Part shown: positions 54,575-64,000 of the stretch, piece by piece
Numbering within the stretch: the first letter of the stretch is position 1
Layout of the letters: every line of letters starts with the position of its first letter
Assembly: GCA_930367215.1 (NCBI GenBank)
Contig: OV884059.1
Span: forward strand, 226,981,803-227,045,802
Source of the DNA: Pollenia angustigena
Taxonomy: Eukaryota; Arthropoda; Insecta; Diptera; Polleniidae
DNA length: 64,000 nucleotides
Direction: 5' to 3'
Notes under the pieces: generated by a model
Seen by the model: the letters and a program-made list of their open reading frames with translations, nothing else
Databases searched by the model: none
What the model was told of the DNA's origin: nothing
Made by a program: the position numbers and the translations under genes

Positions 54575-55270
54575 GAAATTTCGTGAAGATCCGTCAATAA
54601 TTTACCCTAGGCCCCATATAAGCCCTACTCCCGGAAAACAGTATATTAAGCCTAAAACCCTAACTAACAATGCTATCATTACAAATTTTGGCAAGTCACA
54701 GTTACATAGGACTAGAAATTAAACCGTTAAGTTTCGTGAAGATCGGTCCATAATTTACCATAGGCCCCATATAAAACCTACTTCCGGAAAACAACTTAGT
54801 ACGCCTAAAAACGTAAAAAATAATGCTATCATAACAAAATTTGGTACATCAAAGTTTTATAGAACTAAAAACAAATCTTTGAAATTTCGTGAAGATCGGT
54901 TCATAATTTACCATAGGGCCCATATAAACTTTACTCCCGGAAAACAACTTAGTACGCCTAAATCCGTAAAAAATAATGCTATCAAAACAAAATTTGGTAC
55001 ATCAAAGTTTTATAGGACAAAAAATAAAACTGTGTAATTTCGTGAAGATCGGTCCATAATTTACCCTGGGCCCCATATAAACCCTACTCCCGGAAAACAG
55101 TTTAGTAAGCCTAAATCCGTAAAAAATAATGCTATCATAACAAAATTTGGTACATCAAAGTTTTATAGAACTGGGAAAAAGACTGTGAAATTTCGTGAAG
55201 ATCGGTCCATAATTTACCCTAGGCCCCATATAAACCCTACTACCGGAAAACAGTTTAGTCGCCTAAATCC
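54575..55270 (+). repeat. 153-bp tandem repeat, ~4.5 units
   Basis: TTTCGTGAAGAT begins at 54579, 54732, 54885, 55038 and 55191, giving four equal steps of exactly 153 bp. Each unit includes CATAATTTACC, GGCCCCATATAA, CTACTCCCGGAAAACA, AATAATGCTATCA and AAATTTGGTACATCAAAG with scattered substitutions. No length change over four units. Confidence 0.9.
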
Positions 55271-55477
55271 ATAATTAATAACAAATCGTCACTGTTTAAG
55301 ATAATAATAACATCATACAGATATTACTCCTTAAACATTCGAACTGTCGGTGGAGGGTATTAAAGATTCGGCACAGCCGAATATAGCACTCTAACTTGTT
55401 TTTAAATAATTTTGTTGGAGATGACCAGCTATGGGCAAATGCAAAATGAAAATGCAAAAAGAGCGAACTATGTGTAT

Positions 55478-57500
55478 TAGAGTGGGTCAATTTTTTTACC
55501 CACCAAGCGTATAGCAAAATCGTAATCTACGCAAAATTCTAAGAACTTTTCCAAAAGAAACTATGGTTCTAAAATCAAAATCGAGCTTCCGGTTTTTGAC
55601 TTGAAAATTTGGTGCTCAGTAAATCTGAAAAAAATAATACTTTTTTGGAAATATTTATTGAAATTGGTGAATAGTTGGCCTGTATCGCTGAAAGAGGTCT
55701 TGTTTAAAAGAAAATTCTCTCAGCTTTCTATATCTGCGCTCATTTTTAGAAAAATCTGTACATCAGTATGAGTTAAGAGGTTTTTGTCAAAAAAATCATA
55801 GTCAATCTGATAAGAAACCTAAAACTGTTACAATTTTGATACATAAAAGTTAAATAAAATAATATAACTAAATTTTAAATTAAAATTGATTAAAATAAAA
55901 TAATTCTGCGGCATTTTGACAAAACATCTTAAGTGGAGATAAGAGAGCAAAAAAGATTTTAAAAAAACTCGGCGAAAAAAGCATTTCTGTTAAAAATAAA
56001 TTAAACCGAAATTAAAGAAAAATGTTGTTCATCATACAAAATTTTAAAAACGTAAGCAAAAATGTTTTTTATTGAAAATTCGTACGATTAACACCATTTT
56101 TTCAACTTTTTAATTTTGACTTAAGATGTTTTGTTAAAATGCCACAGAATTGATTATTCAAAAATTAATTAAACGAAAATTTCTTTAAATAAAATTTAAG
56201 CAAAAACTGAAAATAAAAAAATAAATATTTTTATTATTATTCTATTTTTTTTAAACGCAATTTTTTGGAAAATTCACAACTTAAAAAAAAGAACCGATTA
56301 AAATAAAAATAAAAATGTATAAAAAAAATACTGGCCAAGCCGGGGTAAATAAATTTAGTTTCGGCCTATAGCTGCAATTTACATACAATATCTTTTTTGC
56401 TATCCATTCGTGGTATTCTGTTGCGACTTTTAATAGTAACTGCTAAAATATCATCTCGATTACATTCTATGGCACGTGGGAAACATTGGTAAGCAATTGT
56501 ACAAATCGCTCAGTTCCCTGAATATGTGCCGGTAACCCTAGATCAGTAAACGATAGATACTTGTAGTAAATAGCGGCTCAGACAAATTGCTATCGTCCAT
56601 TTCCAATTTAAAAAATTGTATTAGCTAAAAAAACATAAATTTCTGAAATAAAATTGGACACTTTCAGAAGCTACATTTGGAAATTTTTTAAGTTAAAATG
56701 GAAATTTCTGAAATATAGGTAGAAAATTCTGAAATACAATTGGAAATGGTGTAATAAGAAACAAATTCATAAATATTTTGTAATTTTGTTGTTGCTTTCT
56801 ACAGAAAGTTACAGAAAATTACAAAATATTTATGAATATGTTTTGCTTTCAATGTAATTCTTTGGCGTTGCGTTTTACATAATAAGGGCTTTAATTTAAA
56901 AACAAACAATAAATAGGCAATGAGAAACTGAAAAGTTTGTAATTCTATCGTTCACACAATTACCATTGCGCTTACGGAAGACATGAATTTTATATGGCGA
57001 GTTCCCACTTTGAAGCAATACATTTATGACACATAAAGCATATATAAATTGGGTAATTTTATTTTTTTTTTCATTTAGTTTCTTTTTTAATAAGGTAGTA
57101 AATTTAAAATAGAAAATTGGGTTAAAAAAAATAATATACATTTTTTTTTATTTTACCAGCTTGACTATGAACATTTTGACAAAAATCTAATAACCAATTA
57201 TTTATGAACAGAATTTTCTAAAAATTAGCACATATATATAAAGCTGAGAAAATTTACTTTTTAACAAGCCGTCTTTCAGCGACACAGGCCAACTATTCAC
57301 GTATTGCAATAAATATTTCCAAAAAGGTATTATTTTTTTCAGATTTTCTGAGCACCAAACTTTCAAGTCAAAAACCGGAAGCTCGATTTTGATTTTAGAA
57401 CCATGGTTTCTTTAGGAAAAGTTCTTAGAATTTGCCGTAGATTAATTTTTTGCTATACGCTTGTCACTTTTTTTGGGCCCGAACAAATTGACCCACTCTA
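55478..57500. mobile_element. 2.0-kb element with ~250-bp inverted termini and 8-bp duplication
   Basis: TAGAGTGGGTCAA begins and its inverse TTGACCCACTCTA ends the element, flanked by ATGTGTAT on both sides (55470-55477, 57501-57508). The arms stay complementary for about 250 bp, including GCGTATAGCAAAA, TTGATTTTAGAACCATGGTT-type sequence, ACCGGAAGCTCGATTTTG and CTGTGTCGCTGAAAGACGG-like sequence. The centre has two smaller hairpins (TTCTGCGGCATTTTGACAAA with its inverse at 55909-56150; ATTCATAAATATTTTGTAAT at 56763-56838). No transposase. Related to the element at 22370-22817. Confidence 0.85.
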
Positions 57501-57508
57501 ATGTGTAT

Positions 57509-60111
57509 ACATACACAAAAAACAAAGAGCAAAAGAGCATAAAACCAACAAGTGCAAACGTAAACAAACCAATACAATGCCACACATGCAAAGCTTTCAA
57601 TGTAGTGGTGCCCATACCTGGAGATGACCAAAAACCCCGGGAAATTTGTGCGAGAATTCCCGGGATTAGGAAACTGGCATAAAAGTCTTTTTGGAAAAGT
57701 TTCTGAAAATTTCGTTAAAAAAATATAAAGTGTAAAATTAACTGTTCTATTTTATAAAAAAGGCGTCTTGTCTCTTTAACATATGATTTATAAGTGCCTT
57801 CATTACAATGCAATAATTTTCTTTAAAAGGGAATTTCAAGTTTTTGAAGGAAATGGTAAAAAAGTGAAAGTCTCCAAAAGGATTATTTAATTATATTATG
57901 CTCTTTTAACTTTCCAACATTCAAAGAAAGTGAAAGTGTTTCTTTTTGACAGGACTCTTCGTAAATAAAATTAGAAATAGGCTGTCAAGAAATATAGAGA
58001 GTTTTGGGAGGCATTTAAAAAAAGAAATAAAATGGCTGCTTTTACAGAATTATTACTTTTTTAACTTAGCGGTGTTTGCAAGTGGACTGACTACACATGT
58101 ATAAGTAATTTATGACCATATAAAGAACTAAATTTTATTTTTTTTGCCTTACGCTAAATGCATTTGTAAACTTATTTTATAGATTTTACGAATTGTTATT
58201 TTATTTGTTCAAATAAATCAAATTAAATAATATTTTGTATCGTATTTTATTGGGCGGGAAATTGAAAAACTCTAACCGTGAATCAAAAGAACATTCTAGG
58301 GCGGAAAGTATAGTTTGTGCTGATATTTGTAATTTGGTCCTCTTGATATAATTATCGACTTATAATTATTTTATGATCTAAGATATTTTTAGTAATGGAC
58401 CACATGAGCTGTGCTTGATTACGGCTGCCAATGGATAATAATCTAACATCAGATTTTCTTGCCTTGTTTCCAAACTTTATAGAAAGTGCAATGAAATTTG
58501 TTGTACAATCTTTGTTTAGGCAATACATTTAAGCACAGCTCCTGGAATCCCTTTATAATTACAAGAAAAGTAATCATAAAAAGTACAGTTCAAGTATTTT
58601 TAATTTAAACTGGCATTCAAAATTCATGCTTAAATGCACAAACATTTACATATTCTTGCAATAAAAGTATTTGCACTTACATTATTCATAATTTATTTTA
58701 TCAATTTATTAAATTATTTTTATCTTTAAAAATCGTAATGTTTCCTCTTTGTCCTCTTTTAGAGAGACAAAAGGAAAAAAATCTGCTCATAAATGTCTAG
58801 AATTTCCTTTTGCAATTCTTTTTTTTTGCTTTTCATTGTAAAAAAGTTGTGGTTGCCATTGCTGCGAAGCGAAGGAGGGCAGTGTCGTTGTGTCAGTGGC
58901 AGGCAGAGTTTAAATAAAAATAATCTGTATGGCTTTTCAAATTGACGTCATCCACAAAATGCGTTTAGTTAAAAGGGAAACAAAAAGAAGTCACAGACTG
59001 ACAACATTAATGGTGTTTTTTATGAATATACTTTTCATCGCTTTTTTTGGATTTTCTTAATTTGGATTTTATTTATAATCTTAAATCTTGTAGGAAAATA
59101 AGTTTTTCTTTTTGAAATATGTAAAGAAGATAGAAGGAGGGTAGAAATATGGAATTCTGAGTTGCTACAAGAAAGTTTTTAACATTTTGCTAGCAAAAGA
59201 AAGTTCGATATGGTCCTAGATATTAGGGTCACCTTTTGTTACCACAACGATATTACAATTGAATAGGTATGTGCCTATAATGTGTACTACAATCGTTTAT
59301 ACGTTTAAAACTAAATAAAAACATTGTAATAAAAACTTAAGAGCATTTCGTCAAATTGACTTATTTAAATTCGTCACAAAAATCGTTATTGTATAGTACC
59401 ACTGACTTCTGTTTATTTTAGAAAAAGTTTCGCTTATTTCAGTTTATTCTAATTAGAAGAAAAAAAGGTCTGTGTTATAAATCACTTGATTTTAAAAATC
59501 ACAAAATGACATTAAATCGCAAAGCCGAAAACCGTACTGACAACCATTAACCCTGCAAACAATTGGAAGATATCCCCTAAAGCGGCAATATTATTGTATG
59601 TGATATCCGCCAATTATTTCCATTTTGTCCTATATTATGCAATAAGTCGCATAATAGTTTCATTCATTCAATAAAAAGATGAACATAACCTATAGGAATA
59701 ACATTAACAGCATTGTACATGTTGCCAACACATTTCACTTTCTTTTCGTTATGCAATAAAAATCAAAAGTCTTTTGACATGAATTGGCGTTCAAATGATT
59801 CATGTCAGGTTGACGGCATGTGCTTTTTTGATATTGAAAACAATAACAAAATTAAACAACGAATGAAAAAGCAAAACGTAAAGACAGTACATGCATCTGT
59901 GTACTCGTTTCTTTTCCCCTCGTCCTTCTCGCATATAAAGTAGCAATCTTGTCAATAAGACATGAGCCGTATGAACTCAGACTTAAGGCAATAGTTTAGC
60001 ACAGGGATGATAAATGAGAAAACTAATATCGTACCAACGAACTTTTAAAATCGTACTTTTCAATCCCAATAGTACTAAATAATTTTTTATTTTTTTATTT
60101 TAATTTTATAA
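57509..60111. other. AT-rich stretch with one dispersed repeat
   Basis: Apart from the repeat at 59828-59983, no gene or paired element ends were found. GTACTGACAACCATTAACC near 59535 resembles a right end of the hAT family (CTGACAACCAT) but its partner is missing. CCCGGGAAATTTG..GAATTCCCGGG near 57637-57665 is a small palindrome. Confidence 0.4.
59828..59983 (+). repeat. Dispersed ~156-bp repeat, copy 2
   Basis: Same orientation as the copy at 24737-24892 and nearly identical, from TTGATATTGAAAACAATAAC to GCCGTATGAACTCAGACT. Differences include CGTCCTTCTCGCATATAAAG versus CGTCCCGCTCGCCTATAAAG. After the block, GGCAATAGTT reappears in both flanks, suggesting a short deletion in this copy. 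Confidence 0.75.
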
Positions 60112-60630
60112 AAAATTTTAAAGAATGCTTTATAGCATTTTGCGAAGCTTTAAGAAATAAAGTTGACTTCGACGACGACATTTTAAGCTGGCTAGCAAAC
60201 TTTGCTCCAAAAAATGTGACTTCAGTAAAAACCTCCTGTATACAGCCCTGTTCTGAAAATCACTTTAACTAAAATCACGTTATATCAAATCACGTGTTTT
60301 TGAAATCACTCGTGTGATTTTGTGGTGTTCTGAAAGTCATGCTGTTTTTGTGTTTCTCGGTGTGCTTTCGGCAATTGAAGATCACATCAAAACACACAGA
60401 AACGGGACACCTAAATATCACACGAGTGATTTTAGTAGGCACATGTGATTTGAAAACACGTGATTTTAGTTAAAGTGATTTTCAGAACAGGGCTGTATAC
60501 AGGAGGTTTTTACTGAGGTCACATTTTTTGGAGTAAAGTTTGCTAGCCAGCTTAAAATGTCGTCGTCGAAGTCAACTTTATTTCTTAAAGCTTCGCAAAA
60601 TGTTATAAAGCATTCTTTAACATTTTTTTT
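60112..60630. repeat. Large inverted repeat (~190-215-bp arms)
   Basis: Left arm AAGAATGCTTTATAGCATTT through TGACTTCGACGACGACATTT, GCTGGCTAGCAAACTTTGCT, CCTCCTGTATACAGCCCTGT and TCTGAAAATCACTTTAACTA is mirrored by the right arm with about one change per 30 bases. The loop of roughly 90-150 bp is built of ATCAC/GTGAT motifs. The innermost part may be a MITE with CCCTGTTCTGAAAATCAC ends; the outer arms extend well beyond it. Confidence 0.85.
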
Positions 60631-61179
60631 AAATCCTTAATTATACCACATTAAATGTTAATGATATATAAATATCGTTAAGTGGCAGATGATTTTCTTC
60701 GAGTTTAAGTTTTGATAATCCGAATTTGTCCAAAAAGTCCCTTTAAAAAAATGGCACCCCTTTTGATGAAATAAAAATTTTAAGTATTTCAAAATTATGT
60801 GCATACGAGCATCTTCGGATTGAATTCCAATTTAATTGTGTTTACAGTTTTCAATATGTGCTGCAGAAAGAGGAAAGACATTCTATAAGTTGGAGTAGAA
60901 AGTCCGGATATAATAAAATTAAATTAATTTTTTTTTTAAATTTCCTTAAAAATCATTCAGAGTAAAATAATACTGGAGTGGCTACCACTGTTCCAATATT
61001 CTGCTGATGAGTTCTTGATGTGACAACCATCTTCACGACGAATTTTAAAATGTTATGAGTTAAAGTTCCAAAATAATCATGAAATAAGAGCAAGTCGAGT
61101 CCTCTACTCGAACTTGTCAGTATCATCAGAAAATTCACGCTTATATGCTGGCGCTGATGCTAAATTTAAAATCTGACAT

Positions 61180-61420
61180 ATGCAATTGTCCAATGAACAA
61201 GTGCAAAAATCTGTTTACAATAGCGAAACTTAGTGTTTGGTGCAAATGGTCTTTCAAAAGAGCAAATACAAAATATCATAGCTGTTTTGTTAAATCCAAC
61301 AAAAAAAATACACAGAGTTTCCTTGAGATTTCATAAAAAAGCTACGAAATTTTGCATTTTCATTTTTGCAAGACCATTTTCACCATACACTGAAATTCGC
61401 TTATATTCATTGGACAGTAA
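61180..61420. repeat. Foldback element with ~75-bp arms
   Basis: TTGTCCAATGAA (61186) pairs with TTCATTGGACA (61409), and GCGAAACTTAGTGTTTGGTG with AAATGGTCTT pairs with AAGACCATTTTCACCATACA and CTGAAATTCGC. Arms are more diverged than in the other foldbacks, so this one is older. Confidence 0.65.
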
Positions 61421-61727
61421 ATTCGGGATGCCATTTAACATCAATTAACAATGGGTTTGAAATAGTCCAAATGAGTCACGGGGCTACCAGCGTGCTTTTT
61501 TAGTTTTGAATTGTACAAAAAAATTACAATTGCACCAACTTTATCAACCTTGGTTTAGCAATATCCCCAAGTTGTTATCTAAAAGAAAATATTTAAAGTA
61601 TTTTTTTATTAAATAACTCTGTTAAATATTGATCTGTTTCCTTTTCAGTTTAGTCAAGATATTTTTCGACTCTGGATTGAATTTTAAAGCAGTGGGACGT
61701 TTTTTTTTCAAATATATGGTGGTTATA

Positions 61728-62656
61728 ATGGGTGATTTTTTAGCTATTGTCTTTTTGGCAACACTGGTTTAAACAGCTGACGCACGTTTCGTGTTTTGTT
61801 TCACTGTCAAACATCTTCAGATTGGTCTATAACTTAACCATGAATCGTCTTACAAACCAACAGCGCTTGCAAATTATTGAATTTTATTATCAAAATGCGT
61901 GCTCTCTTAAGAAAGTTCATCGCGCGCTTCTTGTGTTCAGCGACGAAGCTCATTTTTTGGCTCAATGGGTACGTTAATAAGCAGAATTGTCGATTTTGGA
62001 GTGAAGATCAGCCAGAAGCATTGCAAGAGCTACCAAAGCATCCAGAAAAAGTCGCAGTTTGGTGCGGTTTACGAGCTGGTGGCATCATTGGACCGTACTT
62101 CTTCAAAGATAATGCGAATCGTAACGAAACTGTGAATGGTGAGCCCTACCGTAAGATGATATCCAACTTTTTTTTTGCCCAAAATGTAAGAGCTTGACTT
62201 GCATGACATGTGGTTTCAACAAGACGGTGCCACATGCCACACAGCACTCTTAACAATGGACTTATTGAGAGGCGAGTTCGGTGAACATTTTATTTCACGT
62301 TCGGGACCGGTCAATTGGCCGCCTAGATCGTGCGATATAACGCCTTTAGACTATTTTTTGTGGGGCTATGTTAAAGCTCATGTCTAAACACACATGTCCG
62401 CTTCAATTGACGCATTGGAAGACAACATTGAAGCATTTATTCATGAGATACCGGCCGAAATGTTGGAAAGTGTAAGCCAAAATTGGCACAAAGTTGGACC
62501 ATTTGAGGCGCAGTCACGATCAACATTTGCATGAAATAATCTTCAAACATTAAATTATATGGCCCGTACTATCGTTTCAAATAAAGATTTCATGCATTTT
62601 TCTGAATTGTATGTGTTTTTTTTAAACTTTCCTATAGCTCTTAAAAAATTACCCAT
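61728..62656 (+). mobile_element. mariner (DD41D type) copy D
   Basis: ATGGGTGATTTTTTAGCTAT at the left and (reverse-complemented) ATGGGTAATTTTTTAAGAGC at the right, with TA at 61726-61727 and 62657-62658. At 929 bp it closely matches copy A. Its right end keeps the AAGAGCTATAGGAAAG sequence that seems ancestral. Confidence 0.9.
61840..62553 (+). pseudogene. mariner transposase remnant (copy D)
   Basis: Starts MNRLTNQQRLQIIEFYYQN and has the HRALL|VFSDEAHF deletion junction of copies A and B. One extra T in a T run near 61955 shifts the frame (FLAQWVR then stop), and the reading continues in another frame as LNGYVNKQNCRFWSEDQPEA, WAGGIIGPYFFKDN. After a stop at about 62196, MWFQQDGATCHTALLTMDLL and WPPRSCDITPLDYFLWGYVK remain open to 62387. 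The C-terminal part is frameshifted near 62490. Confidence 0.9.
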
Positions 62657-62711
62657 TATATAGTAGCGATAACAATTAAATATATGTTTGCAGTACCTAT
62701 AAAAAATTCTC

Positions 62712-62836
62712 TTTAACAGCAAATTTCACCAAGTTCAGTTATAATGAACTGTCAGTTATAGCTGTCATAAACATATTGTTAACTGAAAGTTAAAGTAAAA
62801 GTCAGTTATAACTATACTTGGTGAAATTGACCGCTA
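62712..62836. mobile_element. Hairpin MITE (~125 bp)
   Basis: AATTTCACCAAGTTCAGTTA at the left and TAACTATACTTGGTGAAATT at the right are inverted, with further pairing through CAGTTATA/AACTGA motifs. A one-armed copy is at 22855-22928. Target duplication not clear. Confidence 0.7.
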
Positions 62837-63059
62837 GAAATAGTTTAGTTTACCGAGAACAAATAGGAAACAGTTTTATCGGCCGTATAAAAAGTGTTTC
62901 ATTTTTACAACTTTAACTTTATTTTAACCTACTTATCGCTTAATTTAGGCTAAAGTATTGATGTAATAATGAAAAATACGAACCGATAAAATTCTATCAT
63001 TAGCTATCGATAAGTTGTAAAAACGGCCCTCAGTGTATTTAAAAAAAATCCCTATAATT

Positions 63060-63440
63060 TTTTTATATTTTTAATTAGGCTTAAGTTCATGAAATTTAAT
63101 TTTTCATTAAATTATTTTTATGAAGAAAGGAATTTTACAACATGAAAATTAATTAAAATTGTTATTGATAATCTTTCATTCTTGACGTGGCTGGGGCTCG
63201 AACCCCGGCCGGCAGGTTACCATGACATGTTTCGATTGCAACCACTCAATCTCCTCAGATGGATTTGCCGTCTTACACTCGCAGCCATCGACGACTGCTG
63301 ACGTCAATAGTCAAACATCAATCCTTAAACCAAATTGTATTCTTACATTTGGTAGATCGAAATTTGCTTTCCTGAATGATTATCCATTTTAATTGATTTT
63401 ACATGTTTTTTCCTTACTTCTGTTTTTTCCTATAATATTT
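63060..63440 (-). repeat. ~365-bp repeat with tRNA-Ser-like core, copy 2
   Basis: On the minus strand GCAGTCGTCGATGGCTGCGA, then TGAGGAGATTGAGTGGTTGC and the B box GGTTCGAGCCCC followed by AGCCACGTCAAG correspond to copy 1 at 52825-53190. Here the B-box region keeps better pairing (CCGGGGTTCGAGCCCC) than in copy 1. Flanking sequence on both sides is also shared. Confidence 0.65.
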
Positions 63441-64000
63441 TATTTCTAAATTATAAACACTTTCTTAAATAAATATCTTTCAAAAATCATCAAGATAACT
63501 TAAAGACTTTCAATAGTATTAAAGTCTTAAAAAACTTTGTACCCAGCAGATCAAAAATTACAACGAAGAAGAGAAATTGCATGCGAAATCATTTCTTAAA
63601 ACGAACAAGACAGTATTAAGGATTCAAATTTTGCCAAAACTTTGTAAGAAAAAACAGAAAACAACTAAACCCATAGACAAACAGATGCACACAAATGCTT
63701 TTCATAAATCATTTTGAAATTGTAGAAAATAAATAATAAAAAAAGGCAAGCCGAGGAAAAAAGCCAAAATGCCGCCACATTGAAAGAAAAAAAAGCACAA
63801 TTCAATGCACAAGTTGTGCTTAAGAATTAACCAGCTAAAATTGTACTTTGTTTAAATGTTCTAAGAGAACAATAACAAAAACTACTCTTGAACTCATATA
63901 ACAATGACAACAAAAAAAAAAATAAGGACATTCCATTTACAATGTGACACGCAAGACTTTACAAGACAGTAGAACATTACAAATGTTTAATAAAAAAGTT
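63441..64000. other. AT-rich non-coding stretch to the window end
   Basis: No gene or repeat was recognised. TACCCAGCAGATC at 63540 resembles a TA plus CCCAGCA terminus as in the element at 37242, without a visible partner in the window. Confidence 0.35.

Larger units (their letters stand above)
54128..55401 (+). mobile_element. Helentron-like (mini-me/HINE) element with central tandem array
   Basis: Begins TTTTTATACCCTCCACCACA with an inverted GTTGTGAAGAGGGTATAT, then CCTATAAAGTATATATATTC, a GTCY tract, a conserved stretch, a 153-bp tandem array and the end GGTGGAGGGTATTAAAGATT, CGGCACAGCCGAATATAGCA, CTCTAACTTGTT. This start-microsatellite-array-terminal hairpin layout matches non-autonomous Helentrons of Diptera (family knowledge). 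Confidence 0.8.

Noticed and set aside
54579..55202. CRISPR-like array
   Set aside because: 153-bp units are contiguous, with no spacers, in a eukaryotic transposon context.

Overview
This is an AT-rich, repeat-dominated piece of an insect nuclear genome, most likely a dipteran (inference: higher-fly style A/T homopolymers, DD41D-type mariners, jockey-like and RNase H-bearing LINEs, Helentron/mini-me elements with GTCY microsatellites, all of which are common in flies). There are no operons, rRNA, CRISPR or other prokaryotic features.

Only one piece of apparent host coding sequence is visible: a 121-bp exon at 1688-1808 (+) that starts with a well-placed ATG behind an in-frame stop and ends at a good GT splice donor. 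I read the window as the A-rich 5' leader and first coding exon of a gene followed by the start of a very large first intron (or by intergenic DNA). I could not name the gene.

Everything else that can be recognised is mobile DNA or its debris. 2-6 kb: a pogo/Tigger-like element, then a chimeric LINE in which a jockey-type RT is joined to the RT thumb, RNase H and zinc-finger end of an unrelated LINE, with one 8-bp target duplication around the whole. 6.8-16 kb: MITEs, one deleted mariner and a hAT with a nested MITE. 17-19.5 kb: a second deleted mariner and a 5'-truncated LINE that keeps a long RT ORF, nearly identical in RT to the chimera. 19.6-26.4 kb: nested MITEs, two of which can be checked against paralogous empty sites in the window, and a Helitron 3' terminus. 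29-34 kb: a mariner relic split by two adjacent MITEs, then a three-level nest (mariner in hAT in hAT) with target duplications at each level. 37-48.7 kb: MITEs, a third deleted mariner, RT relics of another LINE type, the C-terminal part of a Helitron helicase with its 3' terminus, and Helentron-like elements. 50-57.5 kb: two more Helentron-like elements (one with a 153-bp tandem array), a third hAT containing a tRNA-derived repeat, and a 2-kb element with very long inverted termini. 60-64 kb: a ~190-bp-armed inverted repeat, a fourth deleted mariner, and a second copy of the tRNA-derived repeat.

No element here looks autonomous. The cut-and-paste elements are deletion derivatives that would need transposases supplied in trans; the LINE copies are 5'-truncated. 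The main value of the window is as a stratified record of insertions whose relative order can be read directly. All boundaries were read by eye; identities are estimates.
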